From Toxorhynchites rutilus septentrionalis (lineage: Eukaryota > Arthropoda > Insecta > Diptera > Culicidae), in assembly GCF_029784135.1 (NCBI RefSeq), contig NC_073746.1, positions 143,472,556 through 143,536,555 on the forward strand: a stretch of 64,000 nucleotides of DNA. The letters run 5' to 3'. The position numbers and the translations under genes are program-made. The stretch's first letter is position 1; every line of letters starts with the position of its first letter. The notes beneath the pieces are model-generated. The model was given only the letters and a program-made list of their open reading frames with translations, had not been told where the DNA came from and did not search any database. Below, in pieces: positions 55,481 to 64,000 of the stretch.

Positions 55481-56109
55481 TGTTTTTATTTCACAACACG
55501 CAATATAATGTTTGAAAGAAATCACCTTTTGTGGTATCCGAAACGATGATACTTGTTTCATATAATGGCAAACCCGATCGAGTGGAGCATCGGAACGGAG
55601 CGGATGTTATGCTTTATGTCGTAGAATTGTGTCTTTTGAGAACAATATAGAGATACAGGTTGAAAAATTACTAGGCTCACGAGAGAGCAAATAGACATAA
55701 ATAAAATGTCTTCAATTTTCACAAAACCATCGTACGATTTGCAGAAAATAGCAAACCACAAAAATTGGTCCCAGTAGGTTTGACAAATGGAAAAATAATA
55801 GAACATATGAAACAGTTCAACCGATAAAACTAACAAACACGGAACTGTAAAATTTAGAAGATTGTCAATGGAAGACCCTGTGACTGAACCCTCGATCGTC
55901 CGCCTAATAAGCGAAGACGCAACACACGACTTCTGTCGCTCTTGGATCTACGATATAAATTTGGTCAGCTGATTGTCCTCCCAAAAAAGTAAAAGTAGGA
56001 ATTTTAAGAGTGGCTACACAGTCTTTATTATCTTAATTCATCATTATATCATAAATGTTTTGAATATGGACATCAGGAACTAAAAAGAATATATTTTTTG
56101 TTGTTGTAT

Positions 56110-56270
56110 TAAAATGACTTTCAGCCCTTTGGTTAGTTCGTCACTCGGACCAATGGCTTTACTTTCATTCCGAAGGAGGAATGTTGTGAGTGAGAATTTA
56201 ACTCGTGACCTTTAGCGTTAGAGATACGGATTTAACCCACAGCGAGATCACGCCCAACAGAAAAAATGCT
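56110..56270 (-). mobile_element. tRNA-derived SINE, family 2 (copy 2)
   Basis: The minus strand has GTGGGTTAAATCCGTATCTC, AACGCTAAAGGTCACGAG and TTAAATTCTCACTCACAACA, then GACGAACTAACC. These align with the SINE at 4645-4790, including the non-tRNA body. The box-A region is degraded. Confidence 0.5.
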
Positions 56271-57032
56271 ACAGCTGCTCTGGAAGGCAGAAAAGGTAAG
56301 TAGGGGAACCGCGAGTAAGACGGACAGTGGGAGTATGATGAACAGGTGGTTGATTTGTATAGTTGCTTTATGAATTTCAAATTTCTGTTGATGGGAACCC
56401 CTTCTACATGCTATTCTAGAATATATAAACCATCCTATGACAATGAATACTGATCAAAAGTGAAACAGGGAAACAAAAACCGAAAATCAAACAAGATTCC
56501 GCGTGTGGATGTAATTTTTGCGGCTTCGATATCAAGCATTTTGAGTGATTTAAATGCAAAATTGAATTCGCTGATGGTTATATTTCGGTTTGTGAGTAGA
56601 CAGAGAAGCGATATTCGGTATGTACGGAAAAGTAAATTCTATCGGAAGTGGTAAATTTAAATTATTGAAATAATTGCACTGGTGGGGTTGAAATGGACAG
56701 TCACATCCATAATCACATCCAATGTATGATGGAAAGTGAAGGGAATAATATTGAACTCTTTTTATGTTGCTTTCTCTTTTCGTTCTATTTCAGTTACTGG
56801 ACGCACAAACACTGAAAGAGAGCGAAATTATTCCTCTCGCAAGTGATAAACTTCTACGCTTCGTATATTATTAACCTGTCCATATTCCCCCCACTAAAGG
56901 GTGTGTCACATCAAATTGCATCACGGAAAAAACGCTGTAGAAATTCGCCCAGTAGACCGATCCTTTTGAAAATATTTTAGACAGTAAAATAAAAACTATT
57001 AAACAACTTTTGGCATTTTCTTTTTATTCATA

Positions 57033-57975
57033 CAGGGTGGGCCATTTAAAGTGGAAGGATTTGTTTTTGCAATAGCAAAGTAAAGAAGTGGAATTTTAAA
57101 TATTTTTTTTTTTAAATTCATTTATTTTGGTCCAAGGAGATTTGTTCTAACTACTTTTTGATTATGATATCTCGTAAATGACCGCTTCTGGCCTTGACCG
57201 CAAAATGTGCCCTTTTTTCGGCATTTTCCATCACTTTGCCCAATGTTTCGGCCGATATGGCAGCAATTTCTTGTCGGATATTGTCTTTCAGCGCAGCCAG
57301 GGTCCTGGGTTTACCAGTGTATACCTTGGATTTTAAATATCCCCATAAAAAAAAGTCAGGAGGCGTCAAATCAGGTGATCTCGGTGGCCAGTCATAATCG
57401 CCGTTTTTCGATATTAATCTTCCGGGGAACATTTCGATGGTCCATTTCGCAAAATCAAGTCGACGTGGTAAGTCAGATGGGTTAAGTTGTTGAGCCATTT
57501 GAATTTTATACGGAAACATTTTCAAATCAACACGAATTATGCGTCGGAGAGTGGTTCGAGCGATGCCTAACTCTTGCGAACGATGGCGACCTGATGTCGA
57601 TGGAGTCTCTGCAACACTGGCTCGAACGGCATCAATATTCTCGTCGAAACGTCTTGGTCGTTGTCTGGACAGATGACTGGCATTACCAACACTACAAGAC
57701 GATATAAATTTGGCATATAATCGACGTATAGTGTTATCTCCAGGCGATGTTTTAACTTTATTTTTATTTTTCCACGCACGTTTAGTTAACACAATTGAGA
57801 AGTTATTTTGAATGTACAACTGAACAATTTCAGCGCGTTGTTTAGGTGTGTATTGTTCCATGGTTAAAATTGTACTGAAATGACGCTTCCAACGCGGTAT
57901 GACATTTGTTAATCTGACATCTCTGTCAAAAGTTATGGGGTTGACAGATGCTTCCACTTTAAATGGCCCACCCTG
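57033..57975 (-). mobile_element. Inner IS630/mariner-type element, internally deleted, 943 bp
   Basis: Perfect 25 bp terminal repeats begin CAGGGTGGGCCATTTAAAGT at both ends. TA lies on each side (57031-57032 and 57976-57977). It sits within the final codons of the DD37E transposase. Its transposase lacks the central catalytic part, so it must have moved with help from another copy. Confidence 0.88.
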
Positions 57976-58986
57976 TACTTCGAGCCCAAGCCCGTATGCT
58001 CGCACCTTCCTCTTTACCCCGTCCATAAGGTTCTGTACGTCAGGTTGTAGTTTTTTTTGAACAGAAATCCATTTTCTCTTGAAGTTCGCCTCCGATTTGA
58101 CAACTTTTGGGTTCTTCCGGAGGGCCTGCTTCATAATCGCCCAATATTTCTCTATTGGGCGAAGCTCCGGCACGTTGGGCGGGTTCATTTCCTTTGGCAC
58201 GAAGGTGATCCCGTTGGTTTCGTACCACTCCAACACGTCCTTTGAATAGTGGCATGAAGCGAGATCCGGCCAGAAGATGGTCGGGCCCTCGTGCTGCTTC
58301 AATAGTGGTAGTAAGCGCTTTTGTAGGCACTCCTTAAGGTAAACCTGCCCGTTTACCGTGCCGGTCATCACGAAGGGGGCGCTCCGCTTTCCGCAAGAGA
58401 AGATCGCTTGCCACACCATGTACTTTTTGGCAAACTTGGATAGTTTCTGCTTGCGAATCTCCTCCGGAACGCTGAATTTGTCCTCTGCGGAGAAGAACAA
58501 CAGGCCCGGCAGCTGACGAAAGTCCGCTTTGACGTAGGTTTCGTCGTCCATTACCAGGCAATGCGGCTTCGTCAGCATTTCGGTGTACAGCTTCCGGGCT
58601 CGCGTCTTCCCCACCATGTTTTGCCTTTCGTCGCGGTTAGGAGCCTTCTGAACCTTGTATGTACGCAGGCCCTCCCGCTGCTTGGTCCGCTGGACGAATG
58701 AACTTGACAAATTCAGCTTATTGGCGACATCCCGGACCGAACTTCTCGGATCACGTCTAAACTGCTTAACTACGCACTTGTGATCTTTTTCACTGACGGA
58801 GCATCCATTTTTGCCGTTCTTCACCTTCCGGTCGATGGTTAGGTTCTCGAAGTATCGTTTTAGTACTCTGCTGACCGTGGATTGGACGATTCCCAGCATC
58901 TTACCGATGTCCCGATGTGACAACTCCGGATTCTCGAAATGAGTGCACAGGATTAATTCACGACGCTCTTTTTCGTTCGACGACAT
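57151..58986 (-). CDS. Fused open frame: DD37E transposase joined to a deleted second transposase
   Basis: The frame is 611 codons without a stop. The first 340 or so residues (from MSSNEKERREL, 58986 to about 57976) form a complete-looking DD37E transposase. It has helix-turn-helix blocks SHRDIGKMLGIVQSTVSRVL and SVRDVANKLNLSSSFVQ. The catalytic blocks are CLVMDDETYVKADFR, TIFWPDLASCHYSK and PPNVPELRPIEKYW, with 37 residues between the second D and the E. The inner element is inserted at the TA of what would read GAA GTA TGA, the probable original stop. Translation therefore continues through its terminal repeat and leader into MEQYTPKQRAEIVQLY, a second transposase start. That partner (236 residues from 57861) keeps its N-terminus and WPPRSPDLTPPDFFLWGYLK but lacks the first two catalytic aspartates. 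Whether the fusion is made is unknown. Confidence 0.82.
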   Translation of the reverse strand: MSSNEKERRELILCTHFENPELSHRDIGKMLGIVQSTVSRVLKRYFENLTIDRKVKNGKNGCSVSEKDHKCVVKQFRRDPRSSVRDVANKLNLSSSFVQRTKQREGLRTYKVQKAPNRDERQNMVGKTRARKLYTEMLTKPHCLVMDDETYVKADFRQLPGLLFFSAEDKFSVPEEIRKQKLSKFAKKYMVWQAIFSCGKRSAPFVMTGTVNGQVYLKECLQKRLLPLLKQHEGPTIFWPDLASCHYSKDVLEWYETNGITFVPKEMNPPNVPELRPIEKYWAIMKQALRKNPKVVKSEANFKRKWISVQKKLQPDVQNLMDGVKRKVRAYGLGLEVQGGPFKVEASVNPITFDRDVRLTNVIPRWKRHFSTILTMEQYTPKQRAEIVQLYIQNNFSIVLTKRAWKNKNKVKTSPGDNTIRRLYAKFISSCSVGNASHLSRQRPRRFDENIDAVRASVAETPSTSGRHRSQELGIARTTLRRIIRVDLKMFPYKIQMAQQLNPSDLPRRLDFAKWTIEMFPGRLISKNGDYDWPPRSPDLTPPDFFLWGYLKSKVYTGKPRTLAALKDNIRQEIAAISAETLGKVMENAEKRAHFAVKARSGHLRDIIIKK

Positions 58987-59519
58987 TTTTCCAAATTCAC
59001 GAAAAATTGACAGTGAAGCATGGCCAACGTGATCTATACACTCTTATCTGATTATAAGCGAAAGCTGAAGTTATAATTCCTAAAAATTAAATTTCTACAG
59101 CGTTTTTTCCGTGATGCAATTTGATGTGACACAGCCTTTACATGTCCATTATACACGCATCTATAAAAATGTTCTACTTTTCGGCTTGTTTTAATTTCAA
59201 TAAAAAACATGAAAAAACACATCTTTATAAAACATTTGGCCAATTATTTCGAAAACCATTATATTGAACTGTAAGAAACTGCTTTTAAGTTTTGGAAAAC
59301 ATGAGTTTTCAAAGATATAATTGAAGTTTTCCTTAACATGTCCGTCTTGCCCCTATCTCCTCTAAGTAGATAGAAAAAAATATAGGAGGTTGTGTTCAAG
59401 ACCCGACCGCATTGTTGACGTAAAACTACGCTGCAGTTTAATGCAAGTCGCTTGTTTATAACTGCGGATATTATTTTATAATGGTTTAAAAAATTTTTAA
59501 ATAACCATTCAACCAGTTT

Positions 59520-60830
59520 GGTCGCCCTGAAATGTTTTTTTTTATTGTAGAATCATTTGACGATAACTGTTTGATGATTCATTCTTGTGCTCGCAGAAAA
59601 CGAAACATGTTCGAGATAAACGAAGCTGTCATCCTTAGTGGAGAAAGTTTTGCTACTGGCAAGCGAAACCAAATCACATACAACATTCCAGAACGACATT
59701 TACTTTCATGGTGACTAAATAAGCGAAATAAACTCTATCTGCACGCAAACCCAAATAAATTAATGACTTATTATAACTTATTGAATAACTTGGTATTCCC
59801 CAAATAATGTTATTGGGTGCACAACCTTAACACCTGCTTCATCATAGCGTCAGTTCAAAGCATCGATGTAATGTCAAAGGCACCAACGAAACCTTTATGA
59901 TGACGGAAACAAATAAACAAATAACAAATAATAATACCAGCTGCTTGGAAAAAAGCTGAATATTTGCCTCAGCAGAGATTCATTACTAATACCCTAGCGT
60001 AAATAATCTCCCCTCCTTGTTTATATTTATCATTACAAATGGGGTTTCAGCGTAGCGAAGATGCACTATTTTTACGTACGGGTTATGAAGCACGCACGTA
60101 CGCACACAAATATACATATATCGATGGCTTGAAGCAACTAAATATACACAGAAGCCCTTTCTATTAATATTGCCAGTCTAGATTAGCTTAGCTGTCATCC
60201 TTTGTGGAGAGAGTTTTCCTATCGTCATGCGAAACCAAATTACTGACAAAATTCCAGAACATTTATTTTCTTGCCTATCTTGATGATTCCCCACACAATT
60301 GTATAGCTCAAAACATCAATGCAATGGCGTCAGTTTGATGCAATGATTACAATACCAGAGACATCCGCGAGTGAGTAATTCAGTCGCGTCCACAGCTCAG
60401 TTCGAAACGAAGACATGTGATGGCGCAAAACAAGGAAGAACAAGCGATGTTCATTGTATCGTATCTAGAACGATACTGAAAGTTTGCCTTTCCTTGTTGA
60501 ATTAAAGAGACTTCAAACTTCTTCGGTTCATTCGTCTCTAGCCTTCAAAAATGCTCTTGGAAAACTCTACTCTTTCCTCATATTACTCCTCCACTCCCAT
60601 TACCTTGAGAGAACCATTCGATCCCTCGCTGTCCAGCTCGCCCAGCAACGGTGTTGTCCAGTCGGTGTCCTCACGAAGAATGAAGTTTGCCTCAGCAAAA
60701 TCCACTGTTTATACTCTAGGCAAATATTCCCCTTCGTTCTTCTTCTTTTCCTTTTTTCACGGAGACTTTACATCTTACGATTTCCCCTTCGTTGCTCGTG
60801 GATAAGTTGCTCATTATTGACAGCTCTATT
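59520..60830 (+). repeat. Dispersed composite repeat, copy 2
   Basis: It is collinear with 49690-51000. Two peptide-like ends recur: INEAVILSGESFATGKRNQI with PERHLLSW and a stop (about 59615-59714), and ISLAVILCGESFPIVMRNQI with PEHLFS (about 60185-60275). It carries an extra 193 bp at 60490-60682 that copy 1 lacks. Confidence 0.5.
60490..60682. mobile_element. 193 bp insertion with a 10 bp target duplication
   Basis: AAGTTTGCCT stands on both sides (60480-60489 and 60683-60692). The paralogous site near 50845 has a single AAGTTTACCT. The insert contains GAATTAAAGAGACTTCAAAC and TTCATTCGTCTCTAGCC, which resemble fragments scattered in mosquito retroelements from memory. Its class is not determined. 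Confidence 0.5.
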
Positions 60831-61327
60831 CTCGGAAAGCATACAAATGGACACAATCGGCCTTATTCTGCGTGGCGTGTGAGGTGAGATGACAATTGTC
60901 ACTTATGTCACGCGATTCCACCAGGCGTATGCCGTGAGAAATCTCACTTGAATGAACTCTCACTTTATTCCCGCTCTCAAATATACGTGACGATTGTCAC
61001 ATGAACTGGGATTTCTAGGTGACAATCGTCGACATGTCTTGAGGTGTCGACAGTGCATGAAAACAAATGAAAAAAGGAAGAGGAATAATAAGTGTTTTTT
61101 TGGGTCGTATAGAATCGATAGTAGGGGAAAAGGGGGGAATTTGGGCCACCTAAGCAAATCACCTAATATCTCCAAACCAATACGGTCTAAATTAAAAACG
61201 TCACATTGTACACTGAGCTATACTTGTTTTCTCTCAATCATCAATGTTTGATAATCATATTAAGCTTTAAACTATCAAATATATAGTAAAACAAAAGTGA
61301 TGTTTTTTGGACATTAAATTTTGATGA

Positions 61328-61387
61328 GGGGTGATTTGGTCCATCTGTGGGGTGATTTGGTCCATCAGTGGGGTGATTTGGTCATAG
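61328..61387 (+). repeat. Three subterminal iterons, 21 bp period
   Basis: GGGGTGATTTGGTCCATC begins at 61328 and 61349, and GGGGTGATTTGGTCATAG at 61370. Near the opposite end the same motif is on the minus strand, as CCAAATCACCCCAT at about 63829 and 63849, with weaker forms at 63453 and 63478. The arrangement suggests transposase binding sites. Confidence 0.7.
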
Positions 61388-61694
61388 TTGTCGATCATAT
61401 GAATAATGTTAAAAATGTGTGTGTTTCATCGAAAAAACATACTTATGTTTATGTCAAGTAATTCAGGATTCTATTTCAATGAGTAACAGTGTTCTGGAAT
61501 TGATACCAGGTGTCTTGGTCAGAAGCCAGACCAGAAAAATTGCATAGAATCCATGCAATTCCTTTTTCACATTTTATGGCATTACCCAAATTTTTTTTAT
61601 TTCAAAATAATTTCGAAGTTATCCGTTTATAATACCATGTTCTTTATTATTATTTAACATGACTTGGCACTCTTTCATTTCATTTCACATTGAT

Positions 61695-62798
61695 TTACAA
61701 CATACATATGGGGCATGTTACGCTTTCATTCTCTGTGCATTGATTGTGATACCATACTTTACAACTAATGCACAGCATCCACCCTAATTGGGACTGACTG
61801 AATAATGCTGCGCAATACTCGCATAAAACATCCTCTGTGACATCCGAATCCATTCCCTTCCTTTTACGATTTCTCTTCGGAACAACTTTTTTCTGGACTT
61901 TACGCATAGCTTTGATCGACTTTTGAACTTCAGCTTCTAACAAACTTTTACGATGACTTGTTGCTGTCAACTCGCAAGATTTATCAGGTATTCGCTTCCT
62001 GTCATTTGATGCAATTGCTTTCGGTAGAGGAATGATGTCTGACGGGCCAACTTCGAAAGAATCATCCGCAGCATCCACAGCTTGATCAACACCGTCGAAT
62101 TGGGTTTGATCGTGGGAAGATATCGTTTCAGTTTCTGGTTGATTAGTAACTTCTGCGGGTGCAAAATCGTCCACTTCGAATATTTCCCGATTGAATGGAC
62201 AGATTCCTGTAGCAGAAAAACCGTTCGCAGCTATCATTTGTGTCGCTGCACGCGGAAAAGCGATTCCGACCAAACCCGCTATGTCGTATTGTGTAACTGC
62301 TTTGCCTGGAGTTTTCTTCAAAAGTAAGCCGGTAGCATCTCCGTAGAACTTTTTGAAAGGACCCATGAAGCTTACGTCCAACGGCTGCATACGATGACTG
62401 CAATGAGGTGGAAGCACGATTACTACAACGTGCATCTTTGCAGCAGTTTCACAAAAATCGAAATTCTTGCTGTGGGAAGAATGACCGTCAAGAATCAACA
62501 GAAGAGGGCGTTCCGATGTGGGTCGTGCATGTTGCACAAAATGCTTGAACCATTCCGAAAACAATTCTGTGGTCATGTATCCAGAAGGATTACAAGCAAA
62601 TGTTGTACCGTGAGGAGCACCAGTTTTCAATTGATCGTTCATTCTCATGCGGGGGAAGATTATCATTGGTGGTATGTAATGTCCCGACGCAGACATACAC
62701 ATTACCACTGTCGTCGACTCGCCTCTTTCCGCACTTGTTATGATGCCCACACGCTTCTGGCCTTTCTTTGCAGCTATTTTTATGCTGCTGTTTGGAAC
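61695..62798 (-). CDS. pogo-like transposase, exon 2 (catalytic domain and PHD-like finger)
   Basis: The exon starts at 62798 after GCAAG and ends at the stop 61695-61697. It gives 367 residues and continues the DDE_1 domain begun in exon 1. Visible blocks are SSIKIAAKKGQKRVG, TTVVMCMSASGHYIPPMIIF, LLLILDGHSSHSKN (second catalytic D), VVVIVLPPHCSHRMQPLDVS (third D, 36 residues later) and GFSATGICPFN. Next is an acidic linker, a basic patch KKVVPKRNRKRKG that could be a nuclear signal, and a C-terminal C4HC3 PHD-like finger: CEYC, CISC, WYHNQC, CPIC. No stop or frameshift breaks it. It may be active, or a young copy. Confidence 0.82.
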   Translation of the reverse strand, partial: VPNSSIKIAAKKGQKRVGIITSAERGESTTVVMCMSASGHYIPPMIIFPRMRMNDQLKTGAPHGTTFACNPSGYMTTELFSEWFKHFVQHARPTSERPLLLILDGHSSHSKNFDFCETAAKMHVVVIVLPPHCSHRMQPLDVSFMGPFKKFYGDATGLLLKKTPGKAVTQYDIAGLVGIAFPRAATQMIAANGFSATGICPFNREIFEVDDFAPAEVTNQPETETISSHDQTQFDGVDQAVDAADDSFEVGPSDIIPLPKAIASNDRKRIPDKSCELTATSHRKSLLEAEVQKSIKAMRKVQKKVVPKRNRKRKGMDSDVTEDVLCEYCAALFSQSQLGWMLCISCKVWYHNQCTENESVTCPICML

Positions 62799-62865
62799 CT
62801 TGCGAACCAAAAACAGAATATTAAATTCATATTAAGAAAAATAAAATAAAATAGTTTTATACTAC
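62799..62865 (-). other. Intron of the pogo-like gene, 67 nt
   Basis: The unspliced frame runs into TAA two codons beyond the exon edge. Donor ACG/GTAGTA and acceptor GGTTCGCAAG/GTTCC restore ETSVSTVPNSSIKIAAKKG, which reads like the conserved GVSTVP region of the family. The donor is non-ideal at positions +4 to +6. The size and AT content suit an insect intron. Confidence 0.65.
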
Positions 62866-63414
62866 CGTGGAAACACTCGTTTCATCAACATTATAAATTT
62901 GTGATGGTGTGTATTGCATTACATTCAATTTGCTCTCAAGAACATCGAAAAACCGTTGGACTGATGGTTTATTGAATGCTCTAGCTCTTGCTACTGATGT
63001 TCCTTCTGGCGTTCGCATTGAAATTGTTGGATGGCGCTTCATGAATCCGATGAACCAATCTCTTCCGGCTAAGCGAGTTTTTGGATTGAACGGATGAGGA
63101 AGTCTATTTTTTTCGGCTAATTCAAATGCCATTTTCCGGATATCACGTGCCGTCAAACCATATAGCCGACTTTGCAGGTTGAGAACATGGTTGAGCATCT
63201 CCTGTTCCTGCTGGGAAGAGAAAACGGTTCTGTGTGTTTCTTCGGATGCGGCCGACGAATTTTGCACAATTCTCATCAATGTTGTTCGAGGAATTGCAAA
63301 CACTCTCGATGCTTTGCGCAGAGAAAATCCGTCCTTGATGGCCTGCGTTGCCTTTTCAAGTTCCCCCTCCTTCCAACGTTGTCTGTCCATCTTTTTTTTG
63401 TATTTCCGCGGCAT
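62866..63414 (-). CDS. pogo-like transposase, exon 1 (DNA-binding part)
   Basis: The start is MPRKYKKKMDRQRW, the usual beginning of this family, at 63414. Residues about 10-50 form a pipsqueak-type helix-turn-helix (KATQAIKDGFSLRKASRVFA, IPRTTLMRIVQ). A middle region follows with LTARDIRKMAFELAEKNRLP, RDWFIGFMKRHP and SMRTPEGTSVARARAFNK. The exon ends in SQIYNVDETSVST, which carries the first catalytic aspartate. It has 183 codons. With exon 2 the protein is 550 residues, normal for pogo/jerky-like transposases. Confidence 0.82.
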
Positions 63415-64000
63415 CTGGAATCAATTAGACCAAAAAAAGCTTTAAACTTGTAGGACCAATTCACCCCACATAAACGTGACCATGTCACCCCACACATCAT
63501 GCGAAAATTTAAATGCAAATTATTTCATTTGTTGTTATCAAACTTACAGTTTTTCTGCATCAAATAATTCCTCTTCTGTAGACGAACCGAAATGTACTGC
63601 ACAATACGCGAAAAGTTTGTATAATCAGTGGGAAAAAACCTTAAAACCACGATTGAAAAACTTCTAATTTCATTCAATCAAAGTGCTTGTTTTGTTTATT
63701 TCCCGTTTCTCTCCACCTGTCAAATTTTACCAAGGTTTTTTTGCGTTAGGTACGTACGGTTCAACAATAAAAGGAAATACCGTTATAAAAAATCCAAATT
63801 GAGCCGTATTTTTTGAGATAAAGGGGTGGTCCAAATCACCCCATATGTCCAAATCACCCCATGTTACCCTAATGGTATTATATGTATCAATAAATTCAAT
63901 TTATCTTCAATTTTCACAGTACGAAAGACAAATTGCAAGTAGTTTGTTTTTTTTTGTGAAAGCGGTAGTGAGTCTGTTATTCCTCAATTGGACGAATAAG

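Larger units (their letters stand above)
56897..59138 (-). mobile_element. DD37E-type Tc1 element with an inner insertion
   Basis: TA flanks both sides (56895-56896 and 59139-59140). The terminal repeats begin AAGGGTGTGTCACATCAAAT and match over about 48 bp with one difference (GGG versus GGC). Without the inner 943 bp element and its duplicated TA the length is about 1.3 kb, normal for the class. Confidence 0.85.
56301..59355. mobile_element. Host repeat (MITE-like) carrying the nested DD37E element
   Basis: The left end TAGGGGAACC is followed by AAGACGGACAG. The right end, reverse-complemented, has TAGGGGCAAGACGGACATG. Inside, CCTGTCCATATTCCCCCCAC on the left and CATGTCCATT, TCTACTTTTCGG, AAAGATATAATTGAAG on the right match the uninterrupted copy at 16290-16600. 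Removing the inserted DD37E element leaves about 0.8 kb. Confidence 0.5.
61124..63869 (-). mobile_element. pogo-like element, apparently complete, 2.75 kb
   Basis: TA flanks both ends (61122-61123 and 63870-63871). The left end GGGGAAAAGGGGGGAATTTG with GGCCACC corresponds to the reverse complement of the right end, GGGTAACATGGGGTGATTTG with GACCACC after one extra repeat. Subterminal GGGGTGATTTGG motifs lie inside both ends. A two-exon transposase fills the centre on the minus strand. Confidence 0.75.

Overview
This is eukaryotic nuclear DNA, AT-rich and full of transposon debris. It most likely comes from a mosquito (Culicidae). Three things point there: a long insect insulin receptor substrate (IRS/chico) gene, Tc1-type transposases of the DD37E class, which is known mainly from mosquitoes, and a tRNA-derived SINE that resembles Feilai of Aedes. 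No bacterial genes, operons, CRISPR arrays or ribosomal RNA were seen. Species-level assignment is not possible from reading alone.

The only host gene I can support runs left to right on the + strand: the region of an IRS (Chico) docking protein downstream of the PTB domain. Five coding exons were joined by splice sites and reading phase: 17658-18749, 34142-34475, 34564-34684, about 34998 (or 35073 or 35115)-35278, and 42776-45806. Together they encode about 1,618 residues if the earliest acceptors are used. They carry twelve YxxM motifs, the docking sites for the PI3-kinase p85 SH2 domains. The PH and PTB exons are not visible and probably lie left of the window, so 1-17657 is most simply the 3' part of a long upstream intron. 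Two introns are large (15.4 kb and 7.5 kb) and are mostly transposon sequence. The 3' UTR starts at 45807 and may reach about 55475, because the first clear AATAAA signals lie in a unique AT-rich stretch beyond a block of inserted elements.

Transposons by region. 1-17657 holds pogo-like and other MITEs, two SINE families, a LINE reverse transcriptase relic split by a 2.0 kb element, a decayed Tc1 gene and a decayed transposon-associated gene. 18750-34141 holds a tandem AT repeat with a Harbinger-like MITE, several mariner relics, one mariner with an intact 341-residue transposase, long foldback elements, and a SINE split by a TA-flanked element. 35279-42775 holds a second, dead mariner in the opposite orientation, a TTAA-flanked MITE, a minisatellite-like array, a TA microsatellite, several foldbacks and a possible core promoter. 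47798-61000 holds DD37E elements, a LINE, duplicated repeats and a three-level nest (repeat, then DD37E, then another IS630-type element) whose two transposases are fused into one open frame. 61124-63869 is an apparently complete pogo-like element with a two-exon, 550-codon transposase ending in a PHD-like zinc finger.

The genes do not form a pathway. One insulin-signalling adaptor gene has been expanded by successive waves of cut-and-paste elements, several still flanked by clean target duplications. The most informative observations are the fused double transposase, the nest with its empty-site paralogue, the intact mariner and pogo elements, and the stack of in-frame acceptors in the fourth visible IRS exon.
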